NCBI GenBank assembly: GCA_038380795.1
Contig: CM076259.1
Location: forward strand, 71,701,741 to 71,765,740
DNA length: 64,000 nucleotides
Reading direction: 5' to 3'
Origin: Pyrocephalus nanus
Lineage: Eukaryota > Chordata > Aves > Passeriformes > Tyrannidae
The notes beneath the pieces were generated by a model, which worked only from the letters and a program-made list of their open reading frames with translations, did not search any database and was not told the DNA's origin. Shown in pieces: positions 25,403 to 36,200 of this stretch (positions are counted from its first letter, which is position 1; each line of letters starts with the position of its first letter). The translations under genes and the position numbers were made by a program.

Positions 25403-26999
25403 TCCGTGGTAACATCTACCATTTTCCGGAGAGTAAAAGACCTATCTCCTTCCACATGCCAGTGACAATTAAGTGGATTTCTTGTCATTATAGTTTGTCT
25501 TTTAAAGAAATACCACTACAGCTACCAGTCCTAAGACATGCTGGTGACATATTTGTCAAAAAAGGAAAATATTTTCTCTTAAATATCAAACATAAATTGT
25601 TAATTATTAATTATTCCTTTTTTGTAGTCTTCCCTTTACAGAAGACAAACAGTGGCCATGAAGAGCCTATTTAATTTTACTTGCATAATTTAACAACCTG
25701 GAATTTCCATTTGAGGAAAAGATATTGCATATTTCAGACACAAACACATTCATAAGCAAATATGTTCTGAAAAGCCCTTTGACTCAGAGTTTGGAGAAAA
25801 TGAAATATCGGCAGATGCATTGAGGGTAACTACATCACTGAGAATCTAAATGTCATTGTAAGTATATGAATGGTGTGCTTAACTATACCGTATTCCTCCT
25901 ATTTGGTGGGAAATTATTGGCAGCTAAGGACCACTTTCAGTAATGCAAAATCGTGGGTGCTCCTGCCGTCTCTTTCCCATTCACATTTTTTACTCTACAG
26001 TTATATACACAAAGACTTGTATTATTCTATGCACAACCCAACCCTCCTCTTTCCTTATGGCTATTTTTCTTCTCTCAGGAGAAAGCCTGAAATGAGAAAG
26101 AGAAATATTTTCTCCTTTTCCTAATATAAATTTAATATAGTTAACTACTGAATAATGAATTACAGATAGGCTAAAAATTTAAATCTTTCCCTACCGATCA
26201 GGACATTCAAACACAATGAAATGATAATGCATAGAATCCAGGGTCATCCTTGTTTATTTTGTCAAGTGTTTTTTATGCATTCTTCTCAGTGTCATGAGCC
26301 TTAAATGCTGTTGGGAATGAGACACTTATAGAAAGGAGTAGGATAGTTCCAGAGCACAGAAAAGAAAAATAGCATAGTTCATGGAATTACACCTCCTTTT
26401 GCTTTCTTCCCCTAAATGCAAGCAGCCAGAAAGGCAACCTTGTTACAGAAGGGAAAAATTACTGACCAGAAGAAAATGTCTTCTGGAATTCTTACAGAGA
26501 AATTGCCTGCCAGCATGCAAGCTGTGAGCTTGGGAACTGGAGTTGGGAACAAGAAACATGCTTGAAAAGTGCAGCTGGAATCTTTGAAGTACAACTTAGT
26601 ACCTAGAAACTGGACACATCCTCATTGCAAAATCAAGGAACTGTTGAGACAATGAATCATTTAAAGAGATTAAAAAAAAAAATGCTTTGTAATACAGAGC
26701 AAAACATCCTGAGAAAGTAAGAATCAGTACCTACTGTTGACAGTTCGAACTCCAAAATCAGGAAATACATTTGGAAAAAATATTGGTCTGAAAGATCAGA
26801 AAACATCATCATCACTTGACTGCCCCAGATAAAAAATAACAGCATCTATTGGCTGCTCGAAGTGGTGATGTTCTATGCTCTCTTACATCTTTTTGATATA
26901 AAAAGAACTAAATTTTTATCCAAAATAAATATCCTCTCTCTCTGAGAACTTCCTGTGCTGTACATACTTTTACTTTCTTAAACAGTCTAATTTGTCCTC

Positions 27000-27255
27000 A
27001 CAAGACTTCTATGAGACCTTGGGCCCTCACTGGGCACACCTGAATGACACCAAACTCTGTGACATCTTTGAAGTAAAACTGAAGTTTGCTATTTTCCTTG
27101 TCCCTCTCTGGGCCCACTTCTGGGGTCAGTTCTATTTGTCTGCTTGCTTTTGGGATTGCTGAGTCCCTCTTAGAGGATAAAGACTCCATGTCTTTGTGTG
27201 TTACAGAATGAAAAGGTGTGTAATATCCACCTGCAGGCTTGATAACACTTCATGT
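27000..27255 (-). other. Coding-like open frame, possible exon or exon remnant
   Basis: The minus-strand frame is open from about 27255 to the stop at 26998-27000, with a methionine codon at 27189-27187. Residues read GGYYTPFHSVTHKDMES, then a charged polar stretch (PERDKENSKLQFYFKD) and EFGVIQ. After the Q codon (27052-27050) comes GTGTGC, a weak splice-donor match, and a CCTGCAG precedes the GG codons as a possible acceptor. Base composition is less AT-rich than the neighbourhood. I do not recognise the protein, and frames of this size occur by chance, so this is only a candidate. No partner exon was found within the window. Confidence 0.2.
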
Positions 27256-29144
27256 TTTAACATCCTCTGAGACAATAACTACTTCTAGTGAAGTAGTTTT
27301 CCTTATTGGCTTCTGAAAACCATGCTTGTGACGCCCAAAGCAGTATAAAGGTGAAAATCCCATTATGCTCTAAAATCCACCAGGTTTTTCACTCTGCTCC
27401 TTTCAATTCATTTTGCACAGGATCAGAACAGTATCTGCCCTTACTGCACCTCCAGAAGTCAAAACTGAAGAACAGAGGAAATATTTGCCACTACATTCTT
27501 TCATAAAGGGTTTTAATGGTACTCTGTGACTAATTTTTGCTGCAAGTGCTTTATATATTATTTAGTAGAGCTAAACATTTTGAATTCTGTGCTAGAGTGG
27601 GAAGCTGTATTTAAACATCATTTATATTTATTTACACTCTTGCATTAATACTCCCAAGATAAAAATAGCTATATAAGACTAACAAGAATGTAAAATCCAA
27701 ACAAGAATTTTAAATCCAAATATACAGTTGCCATCTTGATTCAGGTTGCACATTGCTATCACTAGACATATTAGCATTCATCACAGCCTTAGAAAGATGC
27801 TAGATCACTGTTTTCTTAGAAAAGCACAACTCACCTCTGTGTCTACATGTATTTGTATACATAGAAATAGAATATTAGCAGTTTAAAAATTTTATCTCTG
27901 AGAAAAGAGATATGGATCAGATATCAGCATATCTACAAATGAATTTCATTAATCAAGGTTTATTCTCTGCACTCTTTTTCAGCCTGAGAGCTATATATAC
28001 AATCTATATAACCATTTTTCAATTTATTTTGTCTAAGTGAAGCAAAGTGAAGCCTTTGGCATAATTAATTGATGTTTTTGATTTTGATCAATTCTATAAT
28101 GTCTTTATAGCAAAATTTTAAAAAAAAAAAAGTTGATTTTGTTTCCTGACTGAAATTAAGAATGAGAGCCCTTAAAATATTAGAGAAAAAAGCCCTTAAA
28201 AAACTAGAGAAAGATTATATTGCTCTTAGCAAAATAGCAGTTCAGTGACACATGCATCACTACCAGAACCAAGACTGTAGCACTGGCTTCTAGAACTCAG
28301 GCTATCATTAACTCACAGAACAAAGAGCAGGATAAACTTATGCTTGGAGTGCCATTGTCCTGTGGTTTTCTGGTTTTGAAAAGAATGTAACTTCGCAGAC
28401 TGCTTCTCTAATACCAAAGGTCTGCTGTTACTGTTGATTTGATTTGTTTTGTTTTGTCTTCTTCTGTGGTTAAGATGACCTTTTGTTGATCATAAACTTC
28501 TTGGTTTCCTGTCACACTATCTGAAGTTCTTAAATAGAAACAAGAGCTCAGTTTGCTGTGTTTCTGCTGAGAAAATAATGTCAAGGCAATTGTGGTCTTG
28601 GGAAGATTTCTAAAGTGTTTCTGAAACCGAAAAGTAATGAGACTGTGGAATGCTGCTGCCCTAGAAGGTGTCAGACATAAGCTCTGCACTAAATCTGACT
28701 CAGTAATAGGTTTTGAACTTCGTGGGAAGCTTTCTAAAATCTGGGTTTATTCCAAAAAAAGGCTGAAATTAAATAGCAAGCAAACAAAGAATCATAGCAT
28801 TTCTCATGGACTAATCTGCAGCTGTCCCACAAAACTGGCATTCCCAGGCCAGCACTGAGGAGATCAAAGGTAAATGGTACAGCATTGTACAGTCCAGCTA
28901 CTTCTGCTTCATAGCATGATCACACTTACCTCCTTCACGGATGTCAAGTATATTTTCAGGCTGCCTTCAAAGGCCTTCAGTTTCAGGGACTCATAATATC
29001 CTTGGGGCAATGTATTCCAATTTTCCTTAAGTCCAAAATCTCCAGTGTGGCACTTAAGCCCATTATTTCTTCTCCCATTCATCCTGGACAAAGAAATTGT
29101 ACATATCTGTGTGGAGACAAGGAAATCAGAGACGTTACAGTTTT

Positions 29145-29400
29145 TACTAATTTTTTTTGTGTTTGTTTTGTTGTTGTTGTTGTTGTTTGTTTGTTTCTTG
29201 TTTTGTTGTTGTTGTTTTGTGGGTTTTTTTTTTGTTTACATTTCTTCTACCATCCCCTTTTATCTCCATTAGTCTAGATGATGGTATCCAATATTTATAG
29301 AGAGCTGGAGGTGTGGAGGCTTGTTCCTTTTTGTTGTTGTTATTTGGTTGGTCTGGATTTTTGTTGTTAGGTTTTGGTTTTGATTGGTTTGAGGTTTTCT
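29145..29400. repeat. T/G-rich low-complexity block with (GTT)n
   Basis: Repeated TTG/GTT units (29170-29188 and 29207-29217 are the clearest runs) alternate with T runs, then a second looser GTT-rich section follows from about 29325. Frames open across it on the plus strand encode only valine, leucine, phenylalanine and cysteine strings and are not genes. Confidence 0.85.
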
Positions 29401-30120
29401 TGTAATTACATTATAATAAGTCTAATCTTTTTGCCATGTTAACTTATTCAGTGAAAAGTAAAAGACATGCTATGCAAAGTAAGCATTCCATGGGTTTATA
29501 TGGGTTTAAGAAAGAAGTTGATAAGTCTGAATACCCATTAGGCATTGAAACAATTATGATTTGTAAAAATTTAATAATATTTTATGTAGCCATGCTTATG
29601 CTAAAAATAACTGCTCTGTTTCATAGTGCTTTTCTCTATTTTTCTGAAGTAACTTTAAGTGAATTGGTGCTTAAAACTTACTGAAGTTCAATAGGAACTG
29701 AAAAGATCATTTTATTTTTTAATATATCTTTTTAGAAATCTCACTTGTAAATGATTGCATACTACTATGAAATCATTGTTTTTAGTGAAGCTGAATTTGT
29801 CATCTTTACAGTTATTGCTGTTCATTTTTCTACAACACAACTTAGTTCTATCTTCTGGGGTATTCAGTGTCTCTTGATGCTTTGTGTAAGACCAGGGGTG
29901 GTCTTATTAACCAAGTTTGGTTTATGATAGCCAAATTTTTTATGCAGTATGCAAAAAAATACATGTAAAAGGAGGAGTGTAAACAATTCTTCAGTATTCT
30001 TGGATTACTATAAAAGAAATACCTCTGTTTTAAATACTTAAATACAATGGAGATAATTAAATACTCTTTAACTTAGCAAATGGCACATTGAATTACCCAA
30101 AATTGTTTCATAACATGAAG

Positions 30121-30722
30121 TCATAGTATTGTGGAATAGTTTGGATCTCAAGAGACCTCTAAAGTCCATCTAGTCCAAATCCCCCTGAAATGAGCAGGAC
30201 ATCTTCAACTAGATCAGGTTGCTCAGAGCCTTGTCCAACCTGACCTTGAACGTTTCTGAGATGGGGCATCCACCACCTCTCCGGCAAGATTTTCCAGTGT
30301 TTCACCACCCTTATAATAAAAAATATGTTACTTCTAACTAATCTAAATTTATGCAATTTCAGTTTAAAACCATTATGCCTTCACCTATCACATTGGGCCA
30401 TACTAAAAAGTGTGTATTCCCATCTTTTTTATAAGCACCCTTTAAGTACTGAAAGGGCACAGTAAAATCTCCCCAGAACCTTCTCTCTTCTCCAGACTGA
30501 ACAACTACTCTCTCAGCCTGACTTCATGGGAGAGGTGCTCCAGCCCTCTGATCATTTTTGTGACCCTCCTCTGGACCCATTTAAACAGGTTCATGTCTTT
30601 CCTGTACTGAGGACTCCAGACCTGGATGCAGTACTCCAGGTGGAGTCTCACAAGAGCATAGTAGAGGGGTAGAATCACCTCCCTGGACCTGCTGACCATG
30701 CTGCTTTTGATGCAGTTACAGG
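30121..30722 (-). mobile_element. CR1 retrotransposon, 5'-truncated
   Basis: The minus-strand frame at 30699-30505 reads [17 protein letters not shown], then [17 protein letters not shown] and VQRRVTKMIRGLEHLS, the CR1 ORF2 C-terminal region. A second frame piece (30356-30159) covers the FFIIRVVKHWKILPE block. The 3' terminus lies near 30121. The breaks between frames are stops and indels, including a T-rich run near 30425. The 5' end falls at the GCATCAAAAGCAGC segment, a position at which the copy at 34770-35107 also begins. Confidence 0.92.
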
Positions 30723-31504
30723 AAGGACTATGATTTTCATGTTGACTGGTCTACCTCTCTCTGTCTAAGGGACCCATTAGGGTAATGTTGATACATTCAC
30801 TAACGTGCTTTCACAGACTTTCTTCTTTGGTCTGCAGCTCCATGTTACATCCAAATTCACAAAGTATGGTGCCCTTTACATGCATTAGATATGGTTTTTT
30901 TCCTTATTACTCTTAAAGTCAGTGTTGTCCAGCTCCATTCCAGAATTTCTTCAACTGACCATGGGTAACTTGTTTGCACTTATCGTGTCTCGAGTGCCCT
31001 GTGTGTTCCCTGTCTCTTACCACCCCTATGCCTGAGTTCCGCTGCACCATGTTCTGTGTCATCATTTCTCCAGGTTTGTGCTGTCCTAACCATATCTGTG
31101 TTTCTCCATGATATACATTATGTTAGAACTGTATATACCTCATTCTATGCAGAGTAACTATTTCTTGCAACTATAGCTGAAGTGTTATAAAAGTAGAGCA
31201 AATTAGCAGTACTTGCCTGATCAAATAGGGAATTTGCTGTCACTGCTAAACCAAGCAAAACAAATTTGCAGGCAGGTCAACAGAAGTTCAGACAGAGCAG
31301 GCCTGATAAGCCCCAGCCCTGAGGCCTTGCAGACTTCCAGCACTGTCAATGGTGATGAGGTAATACGGTGCTACGTCACCGCAAACTGTTCTGCTCACAT
31401 GCTCCTTTTTTTCTTAACTAAAAAAGTCATGAAGCAGAAGTGCCACGGAGAAATTTAGGGTTGAGGTAGCTACAAGAACAGAACCTCACACTCAATTGCA
31501 TAAG
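30723..31504. other. Non-coding gap between CR1 copies
   Basis: No gene recognised. The section at about 31250-31400 is GC-richer, has several CpGs and contains a TACGTCAC word (31372-31379) resembling a CREB/ATF half-consensus. An 81-codon plus-strand frame (31213-31458) spans it without any motif. Confidence 0.45.
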
Positions 31505-31735
31505 ATTTTATTTTGGATATTAGGAAAAATTATTTACAAAGCCAGTTGTCAAGCATCGGAGCAGGCTGCCAAGGGAAGTGGTTGAGTCATCATCCCTTGT
31601 GTTATTGAAAAGACCTGTAGCAGTGGCACTTAGGGACAGAGTGTCAGTGGTGGACTTGTCAGTGTCAGGTTAGCAATTGGACTCAATGATCTTAGAGGTT
31701 CTTTCCAGCCTAAATTATTTTATGATTCTATGATT
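31505..31735 (+). mobile_element. CR1 3' end fragment
   Basis: Short 5'-truncated copy: TTTTGGATATTAGGAAAAAT, then GAGCAGGCTGCCAAGGGAAG and TGGTTGAGTCATCATCCC, then GACTCAATGATCTTAGAGGT, ending in TTTTATGATTCTATGATT at about 31733 and followed by a T run. This is the TTCCAGCCTAAAT subtype. It lacks any reverse-transcriptase section. Confidence 0.9.
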
Positions 31736-32897
31736 TTTTTATTTTTTTTTAAATGATGGAACATGAGTATAGTGGGTAGATTATGATTTCTATTCCATCA
31801 TCTCTATGCTACAGGAAATCCATTTTGTGCACAGAATACAAACTCACACAAAATACTGTGGTCCAGCTGTGACAGGCAAGCACCATAGATTTGAGGAAAA
31901 AGCGCACTCTCTCCAACACATCAGCATGCCTTATTTGGCTGGTGGCCTGGCTGTCATACAGAGCAGCTCAACCTCAGACTCAGCCTTTTTCAAGATGTTG
32001 GTTGCCTGTACATTTATTCCCACCAAGGGGCTGCTATTTTCATAATTTTTTTGCTTTCCAGCTCAGATGGTAGCCATATGCTGGCAGCGGTTACATCTCC
32101 CCAGAAAAGCAAACTAGCTGGTTTTGACTGGTTTAGTATTATGGTTTGGTCTCACACCCCAAACACACTAAAGGAATAGAAATATGCTAATAATTAATTT
32201 GTTTTTATTTTCCTTTTTTAGTTTCCTGTAATAGGTACATATGAAGGTTTTTGGTGAGCCTCTCCACAATAATTTTCTGTGCCTTGTTTGTTTTTCCAGT
32301 GGAGAATTTTGACCGGGATAGCTTTAGTTAATATCTCACTTACTGAAGCAGTGGCTTCAGATATCTTTCACCCCATAACAACATTTTTTAAATCATTTTA
32401 GTCCAGCTCCATGCATGTGAATACATATGCATGGTTTTCATGCAGTTCTTTCACTAATTTCTTAGGGCAGTTTAATAGATTCAAAGTAACTATCACTCAT
32501 TCACTTTATATTTGAAAAAACAATAGTTCCTCAGAAAACAATATTTTATCCTTGCTTCTCAGTGACAACATTTTTCCTTGTTTAAGTAAATTAAAAGGTT
32601 TTAGCTGCAAAAGTCCTACCATGAAGCCCAGTAACTTAAAAATTTCCATAATTATTCTCTTCTAAATATTAGCATTGCAAGCTAGAATTTGCAACCGTTA
32701 ACCATTCAGACATTATAGAAACAGTACTGCATAGGAAAGGGAATTGTGTTTATCAAGAGATGTCATAAAAAGCTGGTATCACAGCAGAAAAGCAAATTTG
32801 GCAGGTCACTGATAAAATCAAATCACCTATAGAGAGAGAATTTGCTGAAAACAAAATGCTTCGTGAGTCCACCAGACTGCAAGTAATACAGCAAAAA
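31736..32897. other. Non-coding gap between CR1 copies
   Basis: No gene or classified repeat. A T-rich run directly follows the CR1 end. Overlapping plus-strand frames at 31806-32073 are short and show no motif. Confidence 0.55.
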
Positions 32898-33215
32898 CAT
32901 GGAATCACAGAATCATTTAGGCTAGAAAAGACCTCCAAGATCATAAAGTGCAACCTTTGACCAGTCATCACCTTGTCAACTAAACCATGGCACTAAATGC
33001 CACAATTCAGCCATTTCTTGAGCCCCTCTAAGGGTGGTGACGCCACCATCCAATAGACTCTGGGCAGTCCATTCCAGTGCTTAACAACCCTTTCCATCAA
33101 TAAATTCTTCTTGATGCCCAGCCTGAACTTTACCTGGTGCACCTTGAGACTATGACCTCTCATCCTATCTCTAGTTGCCAGGCAGAAGAGGCCGACCACC
33201 ATGTCGCTACAACAA
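32898..33215 (-). mobile_element. CR1 3' end fragment, minus strand
   Basis: On the minus strand a frame at 33202-32993 covers the conserved block before the 3' untranslated part (FCLATRDRMRGHSLKVHQVK, then RVVKHWNGLPR). The terminus at about 32898-32925 has the AATGATTCTGTGATTCC form. It is strongly 5'-truncated. It lies 1.2 kb from the plus-strand copy of similar 3' type, in opposite orientation. Confidence 0.9.
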
Positions 33216-34769
33216 AAACCAAAACCCAGCCACAGAAACCCACTACAAGGCTAAATTCTACTGATGATCAATTTTATCTTCTCTGTTGTAATTTTTTTTT
33301 TTTTTTTAACTTGGCCCTTTTCTAGATTTGGAAAAGTTACAGATGTTTATGTAGTTACGCCAAGATGTTTAAAGGTGAGTGATATCTCTATGGTTCTGTA
33401 CTTTCATACGTTCCAAAACAGGAAGTAGATCTCAACTTTGTCCACCTTTTATTGATATATTCTTTTTAAAAGACAGACTTTTTTTCAACTGAACACTATT
33501 GTTATAGAATAAAAAATACTGTGAATGGAGAAAAGAACTTGTTTGCTAAGCCTTGCAACAATGAAAAAAAAAAAAAGGAAAAAAATTTCTTAAAAAAAAT
33601 AGCATGTCAAGGATAAATGCCAAGCTAAAAGATGAGGGTGGTGGGCTAGAAGAGCTGCTGTTATCTCTAGAGTATTGGCAAAAAAATGCAGAAGAAACAC
33701 ATTTTTCATGCATCTTTTTAAATGGGGGAAAAAGTAAAAGATGCCTGAATCTGAAATATTCTACAAAACAGTGTATTGTAGAAAAAGTCAGCCAGCTGGA
33801 TAACATTGAAAGCATACCAAGGGGAGATATGAATTAAAGAATAAAGAGAAAATTCAAAAGAGATAATCTCAGTGGATTGATTCAGAAAGTGTTTGGAGAG
33901 CTCCTTCATCAACAAAATGCAGAGGAAATCATAATTGACAGGCATTGTTTGTACTTTCTTTCCCTCCAGTTCTGGAAGCAGGCCAATGTATGTTATAGTA
34001 AGGTGCTGTTATGACTGCCAAATGCAGGTCATTAGAAAGAGTGGAACTGAGTAGAAGATATTTTCAAGGTCATATAAAATAGTAGAGAGAGAATTCTCTA
34101 TCTTGGTTTTCAAAATAAGCAAGGCACCAAATGTAATAAAAGCAGGTTTCAAAGAGGCAGGCTGATGAACACTGTGAATTTTACTTGGAGATCTTGTTCA
34201 TATACTATGAAATAGTCTCTCATACTAGCAGGAAAAAGGAGAAACTGCCTAAAAATTCTGATACTGGTTTTTAAAAATCAAAACAGAGCAAAAAAAGCAG
34301 AGAAAATCATCCAGAAGCAGGAGAGGCATAGGCTGGGATTAAGAGGCAAGGAGGGATGGAAACATCCAAAAACCCCACTTATGTCTGCTGTACATCTGGA
34401 GAATTGAATAGTCTTCATAAACAGACTCTCTCCCTTTCTCCCAGTTTTCTTCATCCAGTAAGTTAGAAGCCTTTTCTTGAATTTTATGTTTTTCTTTATG
34501 TTCAGAAACACAGTTATAATTTTAAAATTACACATATCTTTTTATCACCCACACAAGAAATCCAGTGAATCTGATTGCTTCTAAATTTTTAATGTTGTAT
34601 AGTTTCATATTTCAGGTAAATATTCTTAATGTTCTTTATAAATCAAAAATTTAAAGGAGAGTAAAGAGGAGCACTAGGGGCAAGTGTAATTCCTCTGTTT
34701 AGAAAAAATACAAAAGAAAAAAACAGATAGTAAACAAGGCATTTTATCAGGTATCAGCATTAACTGGCA
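33216..34769. other. Non-coding gap between CR1 copies
   Basis: A T run at 33292-33307 and an A-rich run near 33562-33600 are present. A plus-strand frame at 33604-33837 (77 codons, charged) and a minus-strand frame at 34278-34535 show no recognised family. No gene is called. Confidence 0.5.
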
Positions 34770-35107
34770 GAACTTAAGCTTGTGCCCTCTTGTCCTACTG
34801 CTGATTGCCTGGGAGAAGACACCGACCCCCACCTGGCTACAACCTCCTTCAGGTAGTTGTAGAGATTGATACGGTCTCCCCTGAGCCTCCTCTTCTCCCT
34901 CAGCCTCTCCTCACAGGACTCACGAGTCCCTTCACCAGCCTGGTTGCTCTTCTCTGCACCTGCTCCAGCACCTCAATATCCTTCCTGAACTGAGGGGCCC
35001 AGAACTGAACACAATACTCCAGGTGTGGCCTCACCAGTGCTGAGTACAGGGGAAGAAACACTTCCCTGGTCCTGCTGGCCACACTGTTCTTGATGCAGTG
35101 AACAATA
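34770..35107 (-). mobile_element. CR1 internal fragment lacking its 3' end
   Basis: The minus-strand frame 35112-34900 reads [40 protein letters not shown] and [12 protein letters not shown], among the best preserved CR1 protein segments in the window. The homology continues to about 34770 (LLPGNQQQDKRAQA-like section) and then stops without the 3' untranslated part and terminal repeats. CR1 copies normally keep their 3' end, so the end was deleted after insertion or the copy was rearranged. Confidence 0.9.
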
Positions 35108-35485
35108 ACCATGGTAGGAGATGTCTAATGATTTTGAAAGCTCATTTGTGTCCTATTCAGATAGGTAACAAGTAAAAACAATGCACTACACTTGAGTCCG
35201 TCATTATAAAAATAACCTAACCTGTTGCTCCTAATAGACAGTAAGCTTCAGGACTAGTTAATTCACCCTTTTGCATTGCTCCAACAATACAGAAGATAGG
35301 TGATCCATAAAAATCATCAGTTCTATAGCAAATTTTTCCCTTGACACAGACAGAAAATTCCTAGATATAAGTAAGAAACATTTAAATGCCATATAGAAAA
35401 CAAAATTTCTGGAGAGATTATGAGTTTTTCTGAAAACAGAAATTATGTTGACTGTTCAAAATAAAATTAGTGTCTTATTGAGGTT
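35108..35485. other. Spacer between two same-strand CR1 fragments
   Basis: About 380 bp of AT-rich sequence with no recognised feature, between CR1 pieces that are collinear on the minus strand. It could be original flanking DNA or an unrecognised insertion into one element. Confidence 0.45.
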
Positions 35486-36200
35486 GCAAGGAAATCACCT
35501 TCCTTGACTTGTTGGCCATGGTTCTCTTGATGCAGGATGGGATATGTTTGGCTTTTTAGGCTGCAAGTGCACACTGATGGCTCATATTCAATTTTTCTTT
35601 TACCAATATCCCCAAATCCTTCTCTGCATGGCTGGTATCAATATCAATGATTTCATCCCTTATTCTGTACCGATGATAAGGATTGCCCCAACCCAGATGT
35701 GGGATCTTATACTTGGCCTTGTTGATCTTTATGAGATTCACCTGGCCACACACTTCAAGAGCCTATCAAGGTCCCTCTGCCTAGTGAATCAAGGGCACTG
35801 CTAGGTTTGGCATCATATGCAAAGTAGCTGAGGGCACACAGAATTCCATTGTGTAATTGATTAGGCTAATAAATTTTATTGGTTCCGGTAGGAGGTACAG
35901 GGTTCCTGGAACCTCACTTTTTACTGTTTTTCAGCTGGATATTGAACCACTGACTAACTTTTGGGATGTAACTATCCAGCCAATTCATTATCAATATAAT
36001 ATTCCATATATCAAATCCACATCTCTCCAATTTAGCAGGTAAAATGCTGTGGTGAACCAGACCAAAGGCCTTACAGATGTCCAGAAGTTCCATATGGCTT
36101 CCTTTGTCCACTGATGTAGACTCTCCATTGCAGAAGGTCATGTATGCATACTCTGGGGAATTCTCATCCATGGAGTGGTTCAGTCTCCCATTCCATGGTG
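35486..36200 (-). mobile_element. Old, diverged CR1 reverse-transcriptase fragment
   Basis: Read on the minus strand, a frame at 36171-35914 carries LLDICKAFGLVHHSILPAKL and NWLDSY, the block upstream of the catalytic core. Further on comes a frame (35753-35556) with AEKDLGILVKEKLNMSHQC, the block downstream of it. The section between (about 35910-35760), where the GVPQGS and catalytic Asp boxes belong, is decayed beyond reading. It ends near 35486 at the ...REGDF-like position, without the C-terminal and 3' parts. The divergence is higher than in the other copies, so it is probably an older subfamily. Confidence 0.85.

Larger units (their letters stand above)
25291..30120. other. AT-rich non-coding stretch with one coding-like frame
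   Basis: No gene defended. It holds an A-rich tract (25343-25402), a minus-strand frame at about 27000-27255 that reads more like protein than its surroundings (own entry), and a long T/G-rich low-complexity block (29145-29400). Frames at 28408-28689 (minus) and 28637-28858 (plus) overlap in opposite senses and show no motif. Confidence 0.55.

Noticed and set aside
28408..28858. Two overlapping opposite-strand frames (93 and 73 codons)
   Set aside because: No motif, no splice-site support, and both cannot be explained by one gene.
29002..29277. Plus-strand frames of 75 and 91 codons with a hydrophobic stretch that looks like a membrane segment
   Set aside because: The hydrophobic part is a translation of the (GTT)n low-complexity block.
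33604..33837. 77-codon plus-strand frame with a charged, protein-like start
   Set aside because: It follows an A-rich run, has no recognised family and its length is within chance for this window.
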